Assembly (NCBI GenBank): GCA_014706385.1
Contig: JACGZH010000004.1
Coordinates: 124,001-188,000, forward strand
Direction: 5' to 3'
Length of the DNA stretch: 64,000 nucleotides
Origin: Phaffia rhodozyma
Taxonomy: Eukaryota; Basidiomycota; Tremellomycetes; Cystofilobasidiales; Mrakiaceae
The position numbers and the translations under genes are program-made. Below the pieces are notes generated by a model that did no database searches, was not told the DNA's origin, and worked only from the letters and a program-made list of their open reading frames with translations. Position 1 is the first letter of the stretch; each line of letters starts with the position of its first letter. Positions 1 to 16,115 of this stretch are shown piece by piece.

Positions 1-1321
1 GTCAAGAATTCGCTTTCGAATAGCTCGAGCATCTCGAATGTCCTTGAGGAAATGGGCGTGCTCGTACACCTGGAGAAAATGTGGCCAAATAAAATTATGG
101 TTAGTAACCCCGGAGAAACGAGAGCCATAGTGAAACACGTGCAACTGAGATAACACCCGCTCTAATCTCGAGATAGTAAAGGAAAAAGAACTCACTCCAG
201 GGGTTCCAAAAGTGGCACTGAAAGCGCCGACAGAGATGACCAGCTTGTCGTACCCAACGACAAATCGCTCATCCTGATGCTCTGTAAGACAAGAGAATTT
301 TTAAATAAATAAAAAACGTTGTCGGTTAGATGACTACAACACAGGTACGATGTTCAAGATGTCAGACTAATGTACGCACTCTCAGGAGCGATGGTCATGG
401 CCTTGTTGTGCGCTCGAGGAGGGAGCGAATGAGATGACGATGTAGCGGGCGAAGGAACGGCAGAATTCAAAGTTACGGTCTGAGTCTTGAAGTCTATTAT
501 CATTGTTCAGTGAAAAAAGGCCGTAGAAAGACCGTGAGAATGACGGAGTTCATGGATTGGTTCTTCCAATGCGTTGGGGAACAATTCGGATGCATAAGAA
601 CGAATCATACACACCGATCGACTCAGCTCGAGCCATGCTCAAGTTAACGTTCTTCAACCTCCTTACAGGCTCCAAAGCGGTTCGGAACTCAAGGGTTCCA
701 ACTGATGTACTCGCCAACAGAGGAGTGAAGGTGAAGTATCCCGTGGGCGACACAACGGTCACTATCAGAGGGTTTGTAATGGACGGTTACGAAACAATCA
801 AAAGTTAGTATACGAAGCGTCTTGAGAGAAAAAATGATGACCTCCTGTGCGGACGATCATGGAGGAGCTCCCAGCCTAGAACTCTCACTCTCCAGAAGAG
901 CATCCCTGAGGGAGGAGCTGAAGTCAGGATATGAAATAACTCACCATCGTAAAGCTTGGGATCAAGGTTCTTTGCCTGTAGGCATGGAAGAGGAAAAAGA
1001 AATGGAAAAAGTCCCGGTCAACCAATCAAATGTGTTCCGTCAGCTCGTCTGTTTTGATCCCATGCATCATTCTCTATACGAGATTATGATCTTGACTGAT
1101 GGGAAAAGAAGGAAGAGCATAGCACATACGACAGTGAATCCTCCCCAACCACTTCCTAGAACGACGACTCGCTCCCTCTTGGTCGAAGTCTTCGGGTTGC
1201 AGACCTTCATGCCGTGGTCGACCGGGACAGCGGTAGCGACCTTGGTGACCGAGACAGATCGGGCAAGGGCGAGCTGGGAAGAGTTGATTCCGAATCGAGT
1301 GGATCGTTGAAGGAACGACAT
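1..1321 (-). CDS. NDE1: External (type II) NADH:ubiquinone oxidoreductase, 5' part, runs off the window
   Basis: Type II NADH dehydrogenases are single-polypeptide FAD enzymes of the mitochondrial inner membrane that pass electrons from NADH to ubiquinone without pumping protons. The exons 1130-1321, 945-975, 615-761, 380-493, 196-281 and 1-69 join in frame (213 codons). The N-terminus is short and rich in Arg and Ser like a mitochondrial presequence, followed at about residue 51 by the FAD-binding motif [11 protein letters not shown]. Then come the family blocks [50 protein letters not shown] and [20 protein letters not shown]. The C-terminal half lies before base 1. A Ser/Pro-rich stretch is inserted in exon 4. 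Family assignment is secure. External versus internal (NDI) orientation is inferred and cannot be settled from sequence alone. Confidence 0.9.
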
Positions 1322-2271
1322 GGCCTATCTATTCGAGTGAGAAGAACAAGGATGAAGTGGGTAAATGTGGTATGCAAACCAGACGGTGATCACTGGAGAG
1401 GCAAGGACAAAGACAAGGAGGAAAAAACGAAAGGGTAGAAAAAGAAAAGGGAGTGCTGTTGTTGGTCGCTTTTTTTTCCTTTTCCCCAAATTCTTCTGGG
1501 GTAGTAAATGAAATGATTTAAAAAAATGTGGTCATCAGCGGAGTTCCGCCTTGGTGACTAACCGGCTGGATGCGGCAAAAGATCTTTCAAGTATTGTATG
1601 CTCAGTTGAATAAGGTAGGACAAACTTACTTAACCTTAGTTTAAACATGTAAGTATCAAGATATACCTTCTCCGCTCATCTATCAGCTCGGTTTGATGAG
1701 AACGTCGATCTTTTGAGCCAAGACAAAACTTCCTTCTTATTGAACAAATGCTCACGATGCGGATATACTGATGAAGAGATTACTGATCCCCTCATTTATG
1801 TGTGAAGTAACCAACTATCTAACCGATCAGAATGATCCCGCTACACAAAAGTATCAGATTATTATCCTGGCCCCCACATACTCACACACTTTATGAGCCA
1901 AGCGAACAAATTGAATGATTCAGCCTTACCGCTTGTCTTGTCCCACTTGTGGATTAGTTTCTGGTGTAGAAGCAATGTCTTCCTACACAACCTCCTCTTG
2001 ACGAGGGTGTCATAAGAAACCCCATTCGACGGTCATTGGCTGAGAAGTCGTATCAGTCGATTTGTTCTGCATATTTCTCATCCATCTTGATTTTTTCAAT
2101 CGGATTACACTCAAAGGGCTGATCTTATTCATAGCCTCAAGAGTCGAGGCTGATAAAAGGCGGAGTAGGAAGCAATTAAAAGGAAGAAAGATCAGATCGA
2201 TCTAGTGTATTTTCATTCTTTGTCAACTCACACTCAAGCTGCTCTCTCAATATCCGGCACATTCGATAAAC
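1322..2271. other. Intergenic region between divergent NDE1 and MFS genes
   Basis: About 950 bases holding the 5' flanks of two divergently transcribed genes. Pyrimidine and A-rich runs occur near 1470-1520, and a short CCCCA/TGGGG inverted repeat lies near 1484-1502. I see no convincing coding exon or RNA gene here. Confidence 0.5.
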
Positions 2272-5200
2272 ATGTCTTTCAGTGAGAAAGACCCTCAACT
2301 GGCCAAACCTGTTCAGTCGGCAGCAGAGAGCAGCCAGATAGGAATGGATGGGAACAAGAACATATCCAATAACGAGCTTGACCAACACATCAGCTTTATT
2401 ATATCTCAACTCTACGACGAAGCACGATGTCGAACATCAAAGTGAAGAAGAAGCGAGAGTGTCTCCTTACCTGAAGATCGCATGGAGGTACAAATGGTAT
2501 GCCTTATCATTATTTTCGGAAACAGCGAGGCTTTCTGTCCTTTTTCTTCCTTCGCCTCTCTCGAACCTGATGAACTTCTTGACTCGATCGCAAAGATTGC
2601 CTTGCTTTATACCGCTTGCTTTCCCATGGGCCAGAACTGGACAGACTCATCCATGGGTCCTTTAAAAAGTTTGTCGTTTGTCTTGTTCAGCGCGGTTTGG
2701 TTACATGTTGATATATGAATCCTCAAAACAGAATACACTCTGAAATCAACTTGGAATCAACAGTAAGACTCGTTGGTTATGATAACCATTCAGTCACTGA
2801 CCGAGCTCATAATGATGTTTCATACTTCTTTGTTTAGATACTCAGTTTGGAGGCAAGTAGTTTTTTCACAAGTCTTTATTTTCGTTCACGATTTCACAAC
2901 AATCTTTATGTCTTCTTGCCTCTCATAGTCATCGGAAGTGCTGGGTCCGTGGCCAACAGTACATGGCCGATCATCGGTGGGGTCGCGCTCGACTGGTCAG
3001 TTGATTTTTTAGATACTGTACGACTCTCGATACCTCGCTCGATGGTTTTCTTCTTATCATCATTGTCACCCCAGGTGCGGACCTGACATCACGACTCTGG
3101 TATGCACAACGGGTATCCTCATCGGCGCCGTCGTTTCTTCTGTAGGAGTAACAGTCGAAATCTGGAGAATCCTTGTTGCCGGTAACATTATCGTATGTCT
3201 CACTGTCGTGCGAGCTATGTAAGAAAGTAAGCTAAAGTCCTTCCTCGACGCCTGCCCGGGGATAGATGGGACTTGGAACGGCTATCTTAGATTCTGCTCA
3301 GGTTTGTCTGGTTATATAAGGATATTCAATATATGATACACATGTTCTTACGACCGCTCTTTCAACCGCTGTCTAGCACAAACTCTTTTACCATTGGTTC
3401 GAAGCAAGTGGGCTCGCATTTGCTTTCGGGTGGGTCTATACGCTTGTTGGATTGACTCTTTTATTCTAGATACGTCTACTAATCTCAATCTTCTCATTTC
3501 CCTCTACAGGCTTGAGTCTGCAGTAGCCAAGACGGTCTCTCTTGTCGCCGGGATGATAGCAGTTCCCATTAAAGGTGGAACTGGATGGTATGGGTGAGTA
3601 CTTTGATTATCTGTGATATTCTTTCGACGATTCAAGTGTGAACATATCGGCATGCCCATGATCTAATGCAACTTTCTACCGATCCTATAGATGGAGTTTC
3701 TAGATTCCAGTTGGTCCATCCTTTTGATATCTAGAGTTCCTTGGGTTCCATGAACTACACAAACTGAAACTTCGAATTGCACAACCTGTAGTATTTCGCG
3801 TATTCTCTCTCTCGATCAACATTGCCTACGTCGTTTTCGAGCGTAAAGCCGTCCCCACTGAGTTTCGACTTACTTCGGTCCGGGTTGCCGCTATGAACGA
3901 ACTCAATCCGAAGAAGTCTGGAGTCTCTCTCAAGGCCTTATGACTAATGCCTTAGGTGCGTCTTGACCTGCCATCTCATCTTATGTCATAAGGACTCAAC
4001 ACTGTCCTTCAGACTTCTTTGTGCCGTCAATATCTCCTAGCGTTACCAGTGCTTTTGGATGCTGCCTATGACTCAGCTCATTCAATCCGGAGCAGCTGGG
4101 GGATTTGGTCAAGGATCGGCTGATCTAATCACAATGAAAGGTTATACTGTGAGAACTTTCTGGTTCCGATGCTTCTCTCATGCTCCTTGAACGTCTGACG
4201 CCTGAAAGTGCTGTTTTCCTTCGTCTGGGCCATGTTATACAGGAAGCTGTGGTTGGTTTCACGTCCAGCGCGGAGGATAGTCCGTATCTGTTCCTTGTCT
4301 ATACGATATTCAAAGACTTTCTTAGTCTGCTCTCGATATGGTGTTGAAATTTTCTTTTGTTTGATGTGCATATACATGTGTTGTCAAATAGTTCTACCTA
4401 TCGTTCTCACACCCTGCATCGGCTTCATCGTCGACAGGTTCGGACATAGGTTTCACCTCACTGCTATCGCTCCTTTTTCTGGATCATCGCATGCTTGACA
4501 ATTGGTTTTAGCTCTATCCATCCTCTCGTGCCCGTCGTGATCGTCAATCTGGCAGGAACGATCAACGCTTTCCCAGTCAGTATCTATGAGCTTCGTCTCA
4601 ATCGAATATGCTCAATACTAAGATAGTTCTATCATCTTGTTCTTCCACCCATTCAGTTTCAAGTCACTATTCCGCTGCTTGTTGCCGATCAAGACAAACT
4701 GGGAATCGCATTTGGGTGAGTTTGATGAATTTCGTTTAGATGCTTCTTGCTGATCGCCACGCTGAGACTCACATTCTGTCTATGGTACTCTTGGTACTTT
4801 GAATTTACAGTATCTGGAGAGCATTCAACAACAGTGGCTCTACTATTATGGTAAGTATATATCCCATGTCGAGTCTAGCTGCGTTCGTATCTCAATCAAG
4901 ACCATCTCTAACTCAATACTTCGACATCACAATCTTCCTGCGTAACATACAAATAGGATATCGCGTTTGGAATACTGCAAGATGGGACAGAAAATATGGG
5001 ATATGACAAAGTTTTGTATCTCGCGATCTCTCTCAAGACTTGGGCTTTTGTTCTTTGTTTTTGTTATATATTTATCGACTACAAGTTTTTGAGAAGAGGA
5101 ATGACGTTTTCTGAGAAAGAGAGAATCAGAAGAGAAGAGCTTATTGAGTATCGGAATGGTAAGTGTCTCTTTGCCGTGCTCCAATCTGAATATCCATGAT

Positions 5201-5477
5201 GATGCAAGCGCAGAAGTTGGATAGATGTTCTAGCGATGGTTTTGACTTGTTCATTCTACTTCAATAGCGGATCCTTTGACTGCTCGACCAGTCAACATGT
5301 GCGTAACGAAGACTGCTCTTGGTCTTCTGTTCCCGATAGTAGTTACCGCATGGGTGGGTTTCCTTTATTGCTGTCTATTCGAATCCAATTTGATCTTCAA
5401 ATTGATAAAGGTTTGACTTGTCCCACCTTTTCGATCATGAACTGCAGGTCATTTTTTTTAAGTATCTTATCGAATGA
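2272..5477 (+). CDS. Major facilitator superfamily transporter, MFSD1-like
   Basis: A 12-helix-type membrane transporter assembled from about 15 short exons. Recognisable blocks in order are CFPMGQNWTDSSMGPLK, ANSTWPIIGGVALDW, GLGTAILDSAQ, HKLFYHWFEASGLAFAFG, AVAKTVSLVAGMIA, INIAYVVFERKAVPTEFR, WMLPMTQLIQSGAAGGFG, VLPIVLTPCIGFIVDRFG, IPLLVADQDKLGIAFG, WRAFNNSGSTIM and an end in VIFFKYLIE plus stop at 5475-5477. These match the MFSD1-type fungal group, whose substrates are mostly unknown (human MFSD1 is lysosomal). The start is uncertain. ATG 2272 opens a frame that meets a TGA near 2440 unless an unresolved small intron is removed. ATG 2482 lies in the same frame and would start just before helix 1. 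The interior exons are convincing; the first is not. Confidence 0.8.
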
Positions 5478-5705
5478 ATATCGGCTGGCACAAGTTCGCG
5501 AAGCTCCTCATCTATTTGTAGTCATCCGCAACAAGTATTTGTTCCTGAAATTATACGACGTTCTTAGTATGACCATCATGTCTGAATGCATGTATCACTT
5601 TTTTTGTCAAAGACTAGGAAAGAAAGATGTTGTGTAGGGAAAAATATGGTTAGGGTTGGTGACTGTGCTACGTCATGAGTAACACAGCAAGACGTTCGCC
5701 AACTA

Positions 5706-7104
5706 ATGAACAAACCCGATCAAATCATCAGAATCAACCAACCAAACATTCAAGGTTACTCAGCATTCATGCCTCCCGATCCATCTGCTGCAAAACTAGC
5801 CTCATTGAACCGATTGAAAGCTAAACAGTCCATCCGAGCATCGGCTTTGGCTGCACAAAAAAACAAACCACCTTCACCGAAGAAGACATCTGGAGGACCA
5901 ACTACTCAGCCGAAGGATAGTAGGGATGCAACAAAGGGATTGAAACCTGCTGAACTGCCGAAACTGACGAAAGACCCTAGATTAGTGAGGATCATCTTTT
6001 CGAAAATGTTGAACTTATGACTTGTTAAATTTTGGACTATTTGAGGTTCAACGTTGTATCCTGTTCTTGCTTTCTTTGTTGGTGTGGAATGGTTAGGGGA
6101 ACTACTTTGAGTATGATCTTTCTAAAGTGAGTACACTTGAAGCTTTCAATGCCTTAGGTCTGAATATGAAGAAAGTAGAACTCAGCGTTCGCCGCATGTC
6201 ATAGATGGTCAATTCTAGGGGAGGTTTCCTGGTCGAAGATGATGAGGGTAATTCTGAGAAGGCGATTCTTGAGAGGCGTCGCCGTGAAGAACGAGAGCAG
6301 GCTCAAAAGGCTGGTGCTTGGGAGCCAGGTCTGTTTTCCCTCTTCCTGTTTTTTTCTCATATCTTGGTTGCATGCAAGACTGACCAGTTCGGTGTTTTGT
6401 ATCAAAGGTCTTGATCCGGAGGCAAGTCCTCGTTGTATGAAATGCGGGACAATAGAGATCGAACGTCGATTTATGGATGTGTTTGGCGTGGCGGTTTGTA
6501 ATACGTGCAAGAAGGCCGATCCGGACAAGTTTTCGTTGTTGACGAAAACGGAGTGTAAGGAGGATTATCTGCTGACTGATGGTGCGTCTTCTTCTTTTGC
6601 GAAACGAGACTGTCTATTCATTGGAGAAAAGAGCGTCGTCTGACCGTCTCTCTTTGTAAATTTAGACGAGCTTAACGACGGATCCATCCTGCAGCATATG
6701 CTTCGTCCGAACCCCCACGGAGGCGCGTTCAGTAACATGATGTTATTCCTTCGAACACAGGTCGAATCGTTTGCTTTTCAGAAATGGGGTGGGCCCGATG
6801 AGCTGGATGCAGAATATGAACGTAGGGAGCGGGAAAAGAGAGAAAGAAGAGATAAAAAGTTTCAGAAAGGACTACGAGAGTGAGTGATCATTTCAAAAGA
6901 GTCATGTATGCGCTTTGAATACAACTGCTGATCGCTATCCTCCATCTTGCTCTGTTTTGAATTAGGCTTCGTTCGAGAACAAAAAACAATCCGTATCAAC
7001 AACGTCGGGATGCAGAACATGTTCATGAATTCACCATGCGTCCTGAAGCCAGCTGCAAACGGTGCGAGGACTGTGGGTTTGAGATTCAAATCGAGTTGAT
7101 CTAA
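5706..7104 (+). CDS. RAD14: Nucleotide excision repair protein RAD14/XPA
   Basis: XPA/Rad14 verifies damage and scaffolds the excision complex in nuclear nucleotide excision repair. Six exons (5706-5984, 6097-6126, 6205-6328, 6408-6581, 6666-6879, 6966-7104) give 319 residues with continuous frame. The N-terminal third is basic and low in complexity. It is followed by NYFEYDLSK, then GGFLVEDD, then a CxxC...CxxC zinc finger (CMKC and CNTC) of the XPA type, [17 protein letters not shown], and the DNA-binding segment [17 protein letters not shown] basic helix rich in Arg/Lys/Glu ([12 protein letters not shown]) precedes the C-terminal [15 protein letters not shown] block, a hallmark of the family. 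The gene ends tail-to-tail with the small orphan on the other strand, 223 bases apart. Confidence 0.95.
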
Positions 7105-7327
7105 ACATCGATCAAGAAAATTTGTCGTTAGAGAATATAGAAGCAGATCCTATAAGTCCTGTTGTTTAAATCATATTGTAAACTTCTTTTTCTATCATGT
7201 ATCATATAATATAAAGAGGTTTCTATCTATATTTTTCCTACAAGACGAGGAACAAAGAGTAAATACAACTATTGGGTATACTGATAGACAATTACAACAA
7301 TGTGAAGCGCTCCTTTGAGTAGTCAAA

Positions 7328-7654
7328 TCAGATTCCCATCTTTTTCGCTGCGTTCTCCCAGTAGGCTCCTTCGAGTTCACGCATGTCCAGCGAACTGCAA
7401 TTCGAAACAGATCGTCGCTCCCGCTTGAGCGCCTTTTCCTTGACATCTGTTTGAGATGATTCGACCGATTTAGAATATTGAGAAGACGAAGTCTTCGTTG
7501 GCTTAGCGGATGAAACATCCTTGAAGGAGGCTTTTGTCATCTTGATACGGCGAAAAAACGGGACGGGAAGGGGCTCGTCCCGGGCTGGCCGAACTGGCAT
7601 TGGGGCGAAAGGCGTGAAGATGATGTGTGAAGGAGTATTGAATAGTGCGTTCAT
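7328..7654 (-). CDS. Hypothetical protein, 108 residues
   Basis: I do not recognise this protein. An ATG at 7654 opens a single uninterrupted frame to a stop at 7328-7330, and the frame is also open for 40 codons upstream of that ATG. The product has a Pro-rich N-terminal third (FTPFAPMPVRPARDEPLPVP), a Ser/Thr/Lys-rich basic middle and an acidic-to-basic end (ELEGAYWENAAKKMGI). No membrane segment or known motif is visible. It lies tail-to-tail with RAD14. It could be the last exon of a longer gene whose upstream exons I could not identify in 7655-8500, or a chance frame. Confidence 0.4.
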   Translation of the reverse strand: MNALFNTPSHIIFTPFAPMPVRPARDEPLPVPFFRRIKMTKASFKDVSSAKPTKTSSSQYSKSVESSQTDVKEKALKRERRSVSNCSSLDMRELEGAYWENAAKKMGI

Positions 7655-8761
7655 GTTCGTGTTTCTTTCGATAGTATAGGCAGAAGAAGAAGAAACAATT
7701 ATTATCAGAGGCTTGATTTGATACGAGACACAAGAGCTGAACAGACAGGATTTACAATTGACAGGTATCTCCAATCAAGAGAAGATTATAGCCAGAAGAA
7801 ATCAGGCAACTGTGTTTATGAGGGGAAAGGACGCATAAACAATCTTTCTGTCATCTTATATAGCAGAACCGGAAGACTAGTCTACGAGATATTGAAACAT
7901 GTCGGTCATCATGTTAATCCTGACAGATAGTAGCAGCAAAGAACGGGTCAAGAGTCAAAGGTCGAGAGCTCAAGTCGGAGTTGTAGTTGACTGTTGAGAG
8001 CAAGAGTGAGCGTGTTCTGGAGATTTATCAGCGAATCCGATCAAAGGGGTAATCAGATCAAAGGGAGATCATCCATGTGGCTTTTTACAGGGGTTATGAG
8101 ATTTTTCCGAAGCTTTCAACCCTCAGCATACTCTAAACAAGGATACATACTGTCGAAATAATCGTTCAGAGCGCAATCAATATTGAAAGAACAAGTATAC
8201 ATGAAAAGAAGCAAGCAAAGCGAGAAGCAGTCACCGCGAGTTATGGCATTCAACAGGTGTCATTCATCAATCTCGTGTGTATTTCTAGACAACCATCCTT
8301 CTGCAACCCAAACATAGAATCACTTGATGTCGCCACAAGCTCAGGGTTAGAGGAAGACGAGCGTGTAGAGTTCTTTCCAGAATATAGCATGCTTAGCAGA
8401 AGTGGCCAGGAAGGCAAACGAACAGGTATCATATACATTTAATCCCACCGTCCTATCCTGCTACTTGATCGCCTTGCACCATTTACTGGTATGTACTGAC
8501 AAACCCCATATAACAACAGATCAGGTTGGCAGACAAGCTCAGTTCGAATGGTTTCTAATACAACACCGAGTTGAATTTCCTAGCGGAGAAATCTAGCAAC
8601 GACCACCAGCCAGGTCGGGCGAGGTGAGAGAATGCTTACGTAAAGGTTGCACGGAATTATCATACCTGTTCCTAGTGTCTGTACCCACTTGTTCCTCGAA
8701 TAGCGATCCGACCATCATCGTCGTCACCACCACTACCTACACCGTCTTCACTCATTCGAAG
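7655..8761. other. Intergenic region upstream of the ecdysoneless gene
   Basis: About 1.1 kb with short overlapping frames of 60-64 codons on both strands around 8250-8600 (for example a minus-strand Ser-rich frame at 8250-8438), none supported by family resemblance or by clear splice partners. Probably promoter and 5' flank of the gene starting at 8762. Confidence 0.4.
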
Positions 8762-12608
<3,847 letters not shown>

Positions 12609-13080
12609 GCTCCGTTAATGTATAACAAAACAAAAAAGATTAGAGCATGTTCTCTTTTGTAGCTTTCATCGGATTTGATTAGATGAATCAACCGCATCAT
12701 CAGATAAATTATTGCGAATGTGATGACATATGTAATAAGACCAAGATATTGAGAAAAGGTTCCAAGATTATAATTGATTTTTTTAGAGTAGATGCCTTCT
12801 TGTCAATGTGATGCGAAGTGATAATAAAATGTAAAAGAAAACCGCAAGCGAGATTTGCATTTGAAGCCACGAAAGAGTTATGAGGTCGAAGTTGTTTGCA
12901 TTTAAAATGAACCAAAAAAAAAGGTGCTATGGGGAGAGAAACAGTGAAAAGAAGGTGTGATTAGTTGGTTTGGTCTGGCGCTTTTTTTTATGTTTGTCCA
13001 GAAACAACCAAAAAGGGAAGAGAGAGATCGGGCCGACGTACCAGATGAAATCGAAGAAGAAGTAAGTGCTGAAGAATGTC
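12609..13080. other. Convergent 3' region
   Basis: AT-rich 472 bases between two converging genes, with A/T runs fit for polyadenylation on both strands (for example near 12770-12830). A plus-strand frame near 12957 runs into the opposite gene and is not supported. Confidence 0.5.
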
Positions 13081-16000
13081 CTACCCAGATTCACCCACCA
13101 GATCTTTCAGCGAATAATGTTTTGGCGAAGCGCTCAAACCCTTCCCTACACCCATCCCAAAGTCCGACCAAGTCCTCTCGTGTAAACGAGACACGGGTCT
13201 TTTGTTGGGTGATCTACCAGACCAACCTTGTCCGAATTCGCTTCTTGTCCTTGTATGGTTCTTTCCAGGTGACCTCCTCTGTGTTCCATCCATTTGTTCT
13301 CTCGACCAAGCGCCAATCGGTGATGTCAATGATGTTGGTGATGAGGATACCGAAGACTTGAACAGAGAGGGAGTCTCTTTGGTAGGAGAAGGAGGAACGA
13401 GCGATGGAATTGGTAAAAACGTCAACCGACCAGATGTCGTGCTGAATGTCGAAGGTGAGAGCGACAGGGTGAGTGACAGCGTGTTATTCGTAGAAGGCGA
13501 GATTGCTTCGGTAGGATGAAGCGGAGAAACAGAATGCAAGTCATTCATTGTTGTTCGTTTCGTTGGAGTCTGACCGGGTGTGATTATTCCAGCGCTTGAG
13601 CCAAAGGTTTTGGATGAGTTAGATGCCATAGTGGTCGAGGTGACGGTAGTGTTGGTGCTCGAATTGAGGCTTGATCCTAAATTGTTCTTCCTCTCGTATT
13701 CTCGACGGGGTGTCTGATCAGCATATAAATTGGTGTTCAACGGCTGAATCGGCCGTTTCTTCTTGATAACAACCTTCCAGATGATCTCTTCTTCCTCCTC
13801 CTCCTCGTCATCATCTACTCCGCTTCCATTAGGTTTTCCAGAGTCTTCTGAGGAAGACACACTAGAGTATCCATGTTTGACACAACTCACGCAGACGTAG
13901 AGGCCACCCCCTAGATCGTTCCAAGCTGTCGACTCGTCTTTTTGAACCGACACAGGATCGTCCTTTGCATCAGACTTCAAAGCTTCAGTGCCGTCTTTGT
14001 CTTTCGCTGCCACATCGTCCAAGACGGGCGATTTGATCTCGATCTCATGTTTGGATTCTGTGGATTCAGTTTCAAACTGTCTGGTTGTCAAGTCCCCTTC
14101 GACGACGATCGGCGTCGACATCGGCGTCAGAGCCTCTCCTTTATTTGATCGTGATCGGATGAACGATGGATGGTTGGGCGGAGCAGGGAACAAATCGCTA
14201 AATCTCAAGAAGCGCGCTGTCGAATAGTTAGAGTTGGGTTGATGGCCGTTTGAATCCTTGACCGACAACGAAGTCGTTGAGGAATTGGTCGAGATTGAAG
14301 AATATCTAGAGCGAGAAGAGCTTCTTGAGCTGTTTCGGCCTAAAATTGGTAACTTCGTAGTCGAGATTTCTTCGGTGCGATCGTGAACGGATGACGATTT
14401 CGACATTTCGAACGAACTGTTTGATCGGATCGAACCGGGTCGATGTCTTGATCTGGCTAGAACCGTCGGATTTATCATCGAAGGTAGCAATGTAGAGTTT
14501 CTTCTACTTCCGTTCTGGCTGTCGCTGTGGTTGTTGGTTGTAAATTCGGGAATGGCTTCAGAAGCCGCCAAAGCAGCCGCCGAAGAGGATGAAGAGACGG
14601 ACGAAGCTGTTGATTGATAGGAAAGAGATCGATGGTGCATCGGTCTTGAGTAGTTCGTTCTAGGAATCCCGTTCAAGAATATGGGTATAGGCATACCCGC
14701 TCCGTTCGCTCGACTTCCAAACGTGGCCGATATCCTCGGAGCCTTTGATGATGATGATGATTGTGATGCTGATAAAATAGCTGTTGTCGCTGTCGTCACT
14801 GGCACTGTCGGCGCGCTCGTTGCCGAATCGAAATCCGTCATCCCAACATTTGCCGCGCTCTCATGGTTTCCAGCCCACACGGGGAAGTCTTGGTCTGGAG
14901 CCAGAGGCAAGGGTGAGGGTGAAGGCGAAGCAATATGGATGGGGTGTTTGACCGAAGGCAGAACAAGTCCATTCGATACGATCTTTCGGGTAGCTGTCGG
15001 GAGATCTGTACTCCAACTCCTGGACATCCCTTTTGTCTCCCCCTCACATTCTGCTCCATCTCCATCTTTATGATCTCTTGTGAGGCCGCCGGGTTTGAAT
15101 CGGTCCACAGTTGATCGACTTCGAAGGACGGAAACCGGGCTAGAATCCGGCTCCTGACCCGGATTGACAGCCGGACTGACCTTATTGGGACCTTTCAGAC
15201 CGGAGTTCAAGGATGCCTTGGCCGATATCCTTGTCCTGCTTGTTGAAGTGATCGACCCTGACGGCGATTTTAAAACAGGAGTCGTCGAAGTTTTAAATTG
15301 ATCTCGATCTCGAGTCCTAGATGCACCATCCTTGACCTTTGAAGGAGATCGTAACCTCCAGAGTAGATTCGTCTTGTTCTTGTTCGGCTTTGAGAATGAG
15401 TTTGATCTCTGAGCAACACCCGAGGATTCTGATATCTGTCGGTCCGCAACTTGGGGCGCGTGCTTGCCAGAGTTCGACTTTGATTCTTCGGACGATTGAA
15501 GATGAGTTTGGGTAGAGGGAGAAGAACCGATAGATCGTTCGATGTTCTTCGGCTTTCCTACCGTCTGCGTCGTGTTTTTTGTAGACGATGATAACGGAAT
15601 TTCTGTCAAAGATCTTGTCTGCGTTGAGTTGGTCCTGGGAGATCCTCCTCCCCCATTAATAGATTTCGTTCGGGATGTACGTCCTATCGATCCGTTTGTG
15701 CGTAAACTATTTCTTTCTCTGATGGAATCAGGCCCGATACCTGTACCGGTGCTGGTACTGTTGCCAGTCGAAATTCTAAAAGGACAGAGACCACAAACTC
15801 AGAGCGTTAATGACGCGTTCCTTCCAACCTTGATCTGAAGACACAGTCCACGGCTATCACTACAGACCTGGACTTACTATTGACTTACCTCGATTTGATA
15901 GTTCTAGGCAGAGAAGAGTTCGAAGATATGGATCGTCGACCTTTTGTCGCTTGGGCTTGATTGATACGACCCTGAGATGGGACTGGCTGAGAAGTCGGAT

Positions 16001-16115
16001 GGAGACTATATGTAGTAGTAATGGTAGGAGTTGGGATCGCATTCTGATCGGAAGGGACTTGTGATTTCTGGGATGTCCCGGAGGAGTTGGATGAAGATGC
16101 GAATCCGAACGGCAT
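13081..16115 (-). CDS. Serine-rich hypothetical protein, 973 residues
   Basis: Not recognised. Two exons, 15889-16115 and 13081-15775, join in frame (AG|A phase) across a 113-base intron to give 973 residues. The protein is very rich in Ser, Thr, Asn and Pro, with basic patches (LLWRLRSPSKVK), many R-x-x-S sites and Ser runs typical of disordered kinase substrates. A short folded-looking island (DLGGGLYVCVSCVKHGYSS) contains a CVSC pair. An acidic run of Asp/Glu at about 13790-13815 precedes a Lys/Arg cluster (WKVVIKKKRPIQPLNTN). The C-terminus has two similar SP/RT motifs (HTRTRSEFGQGW and HERTWSDFGMGV) and ends SLKDLVGESG. No membrane segment is seen. Function unknown. A regulatory scaffold or cell-polarity factor is only a guess. 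Confidence 0.7.
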
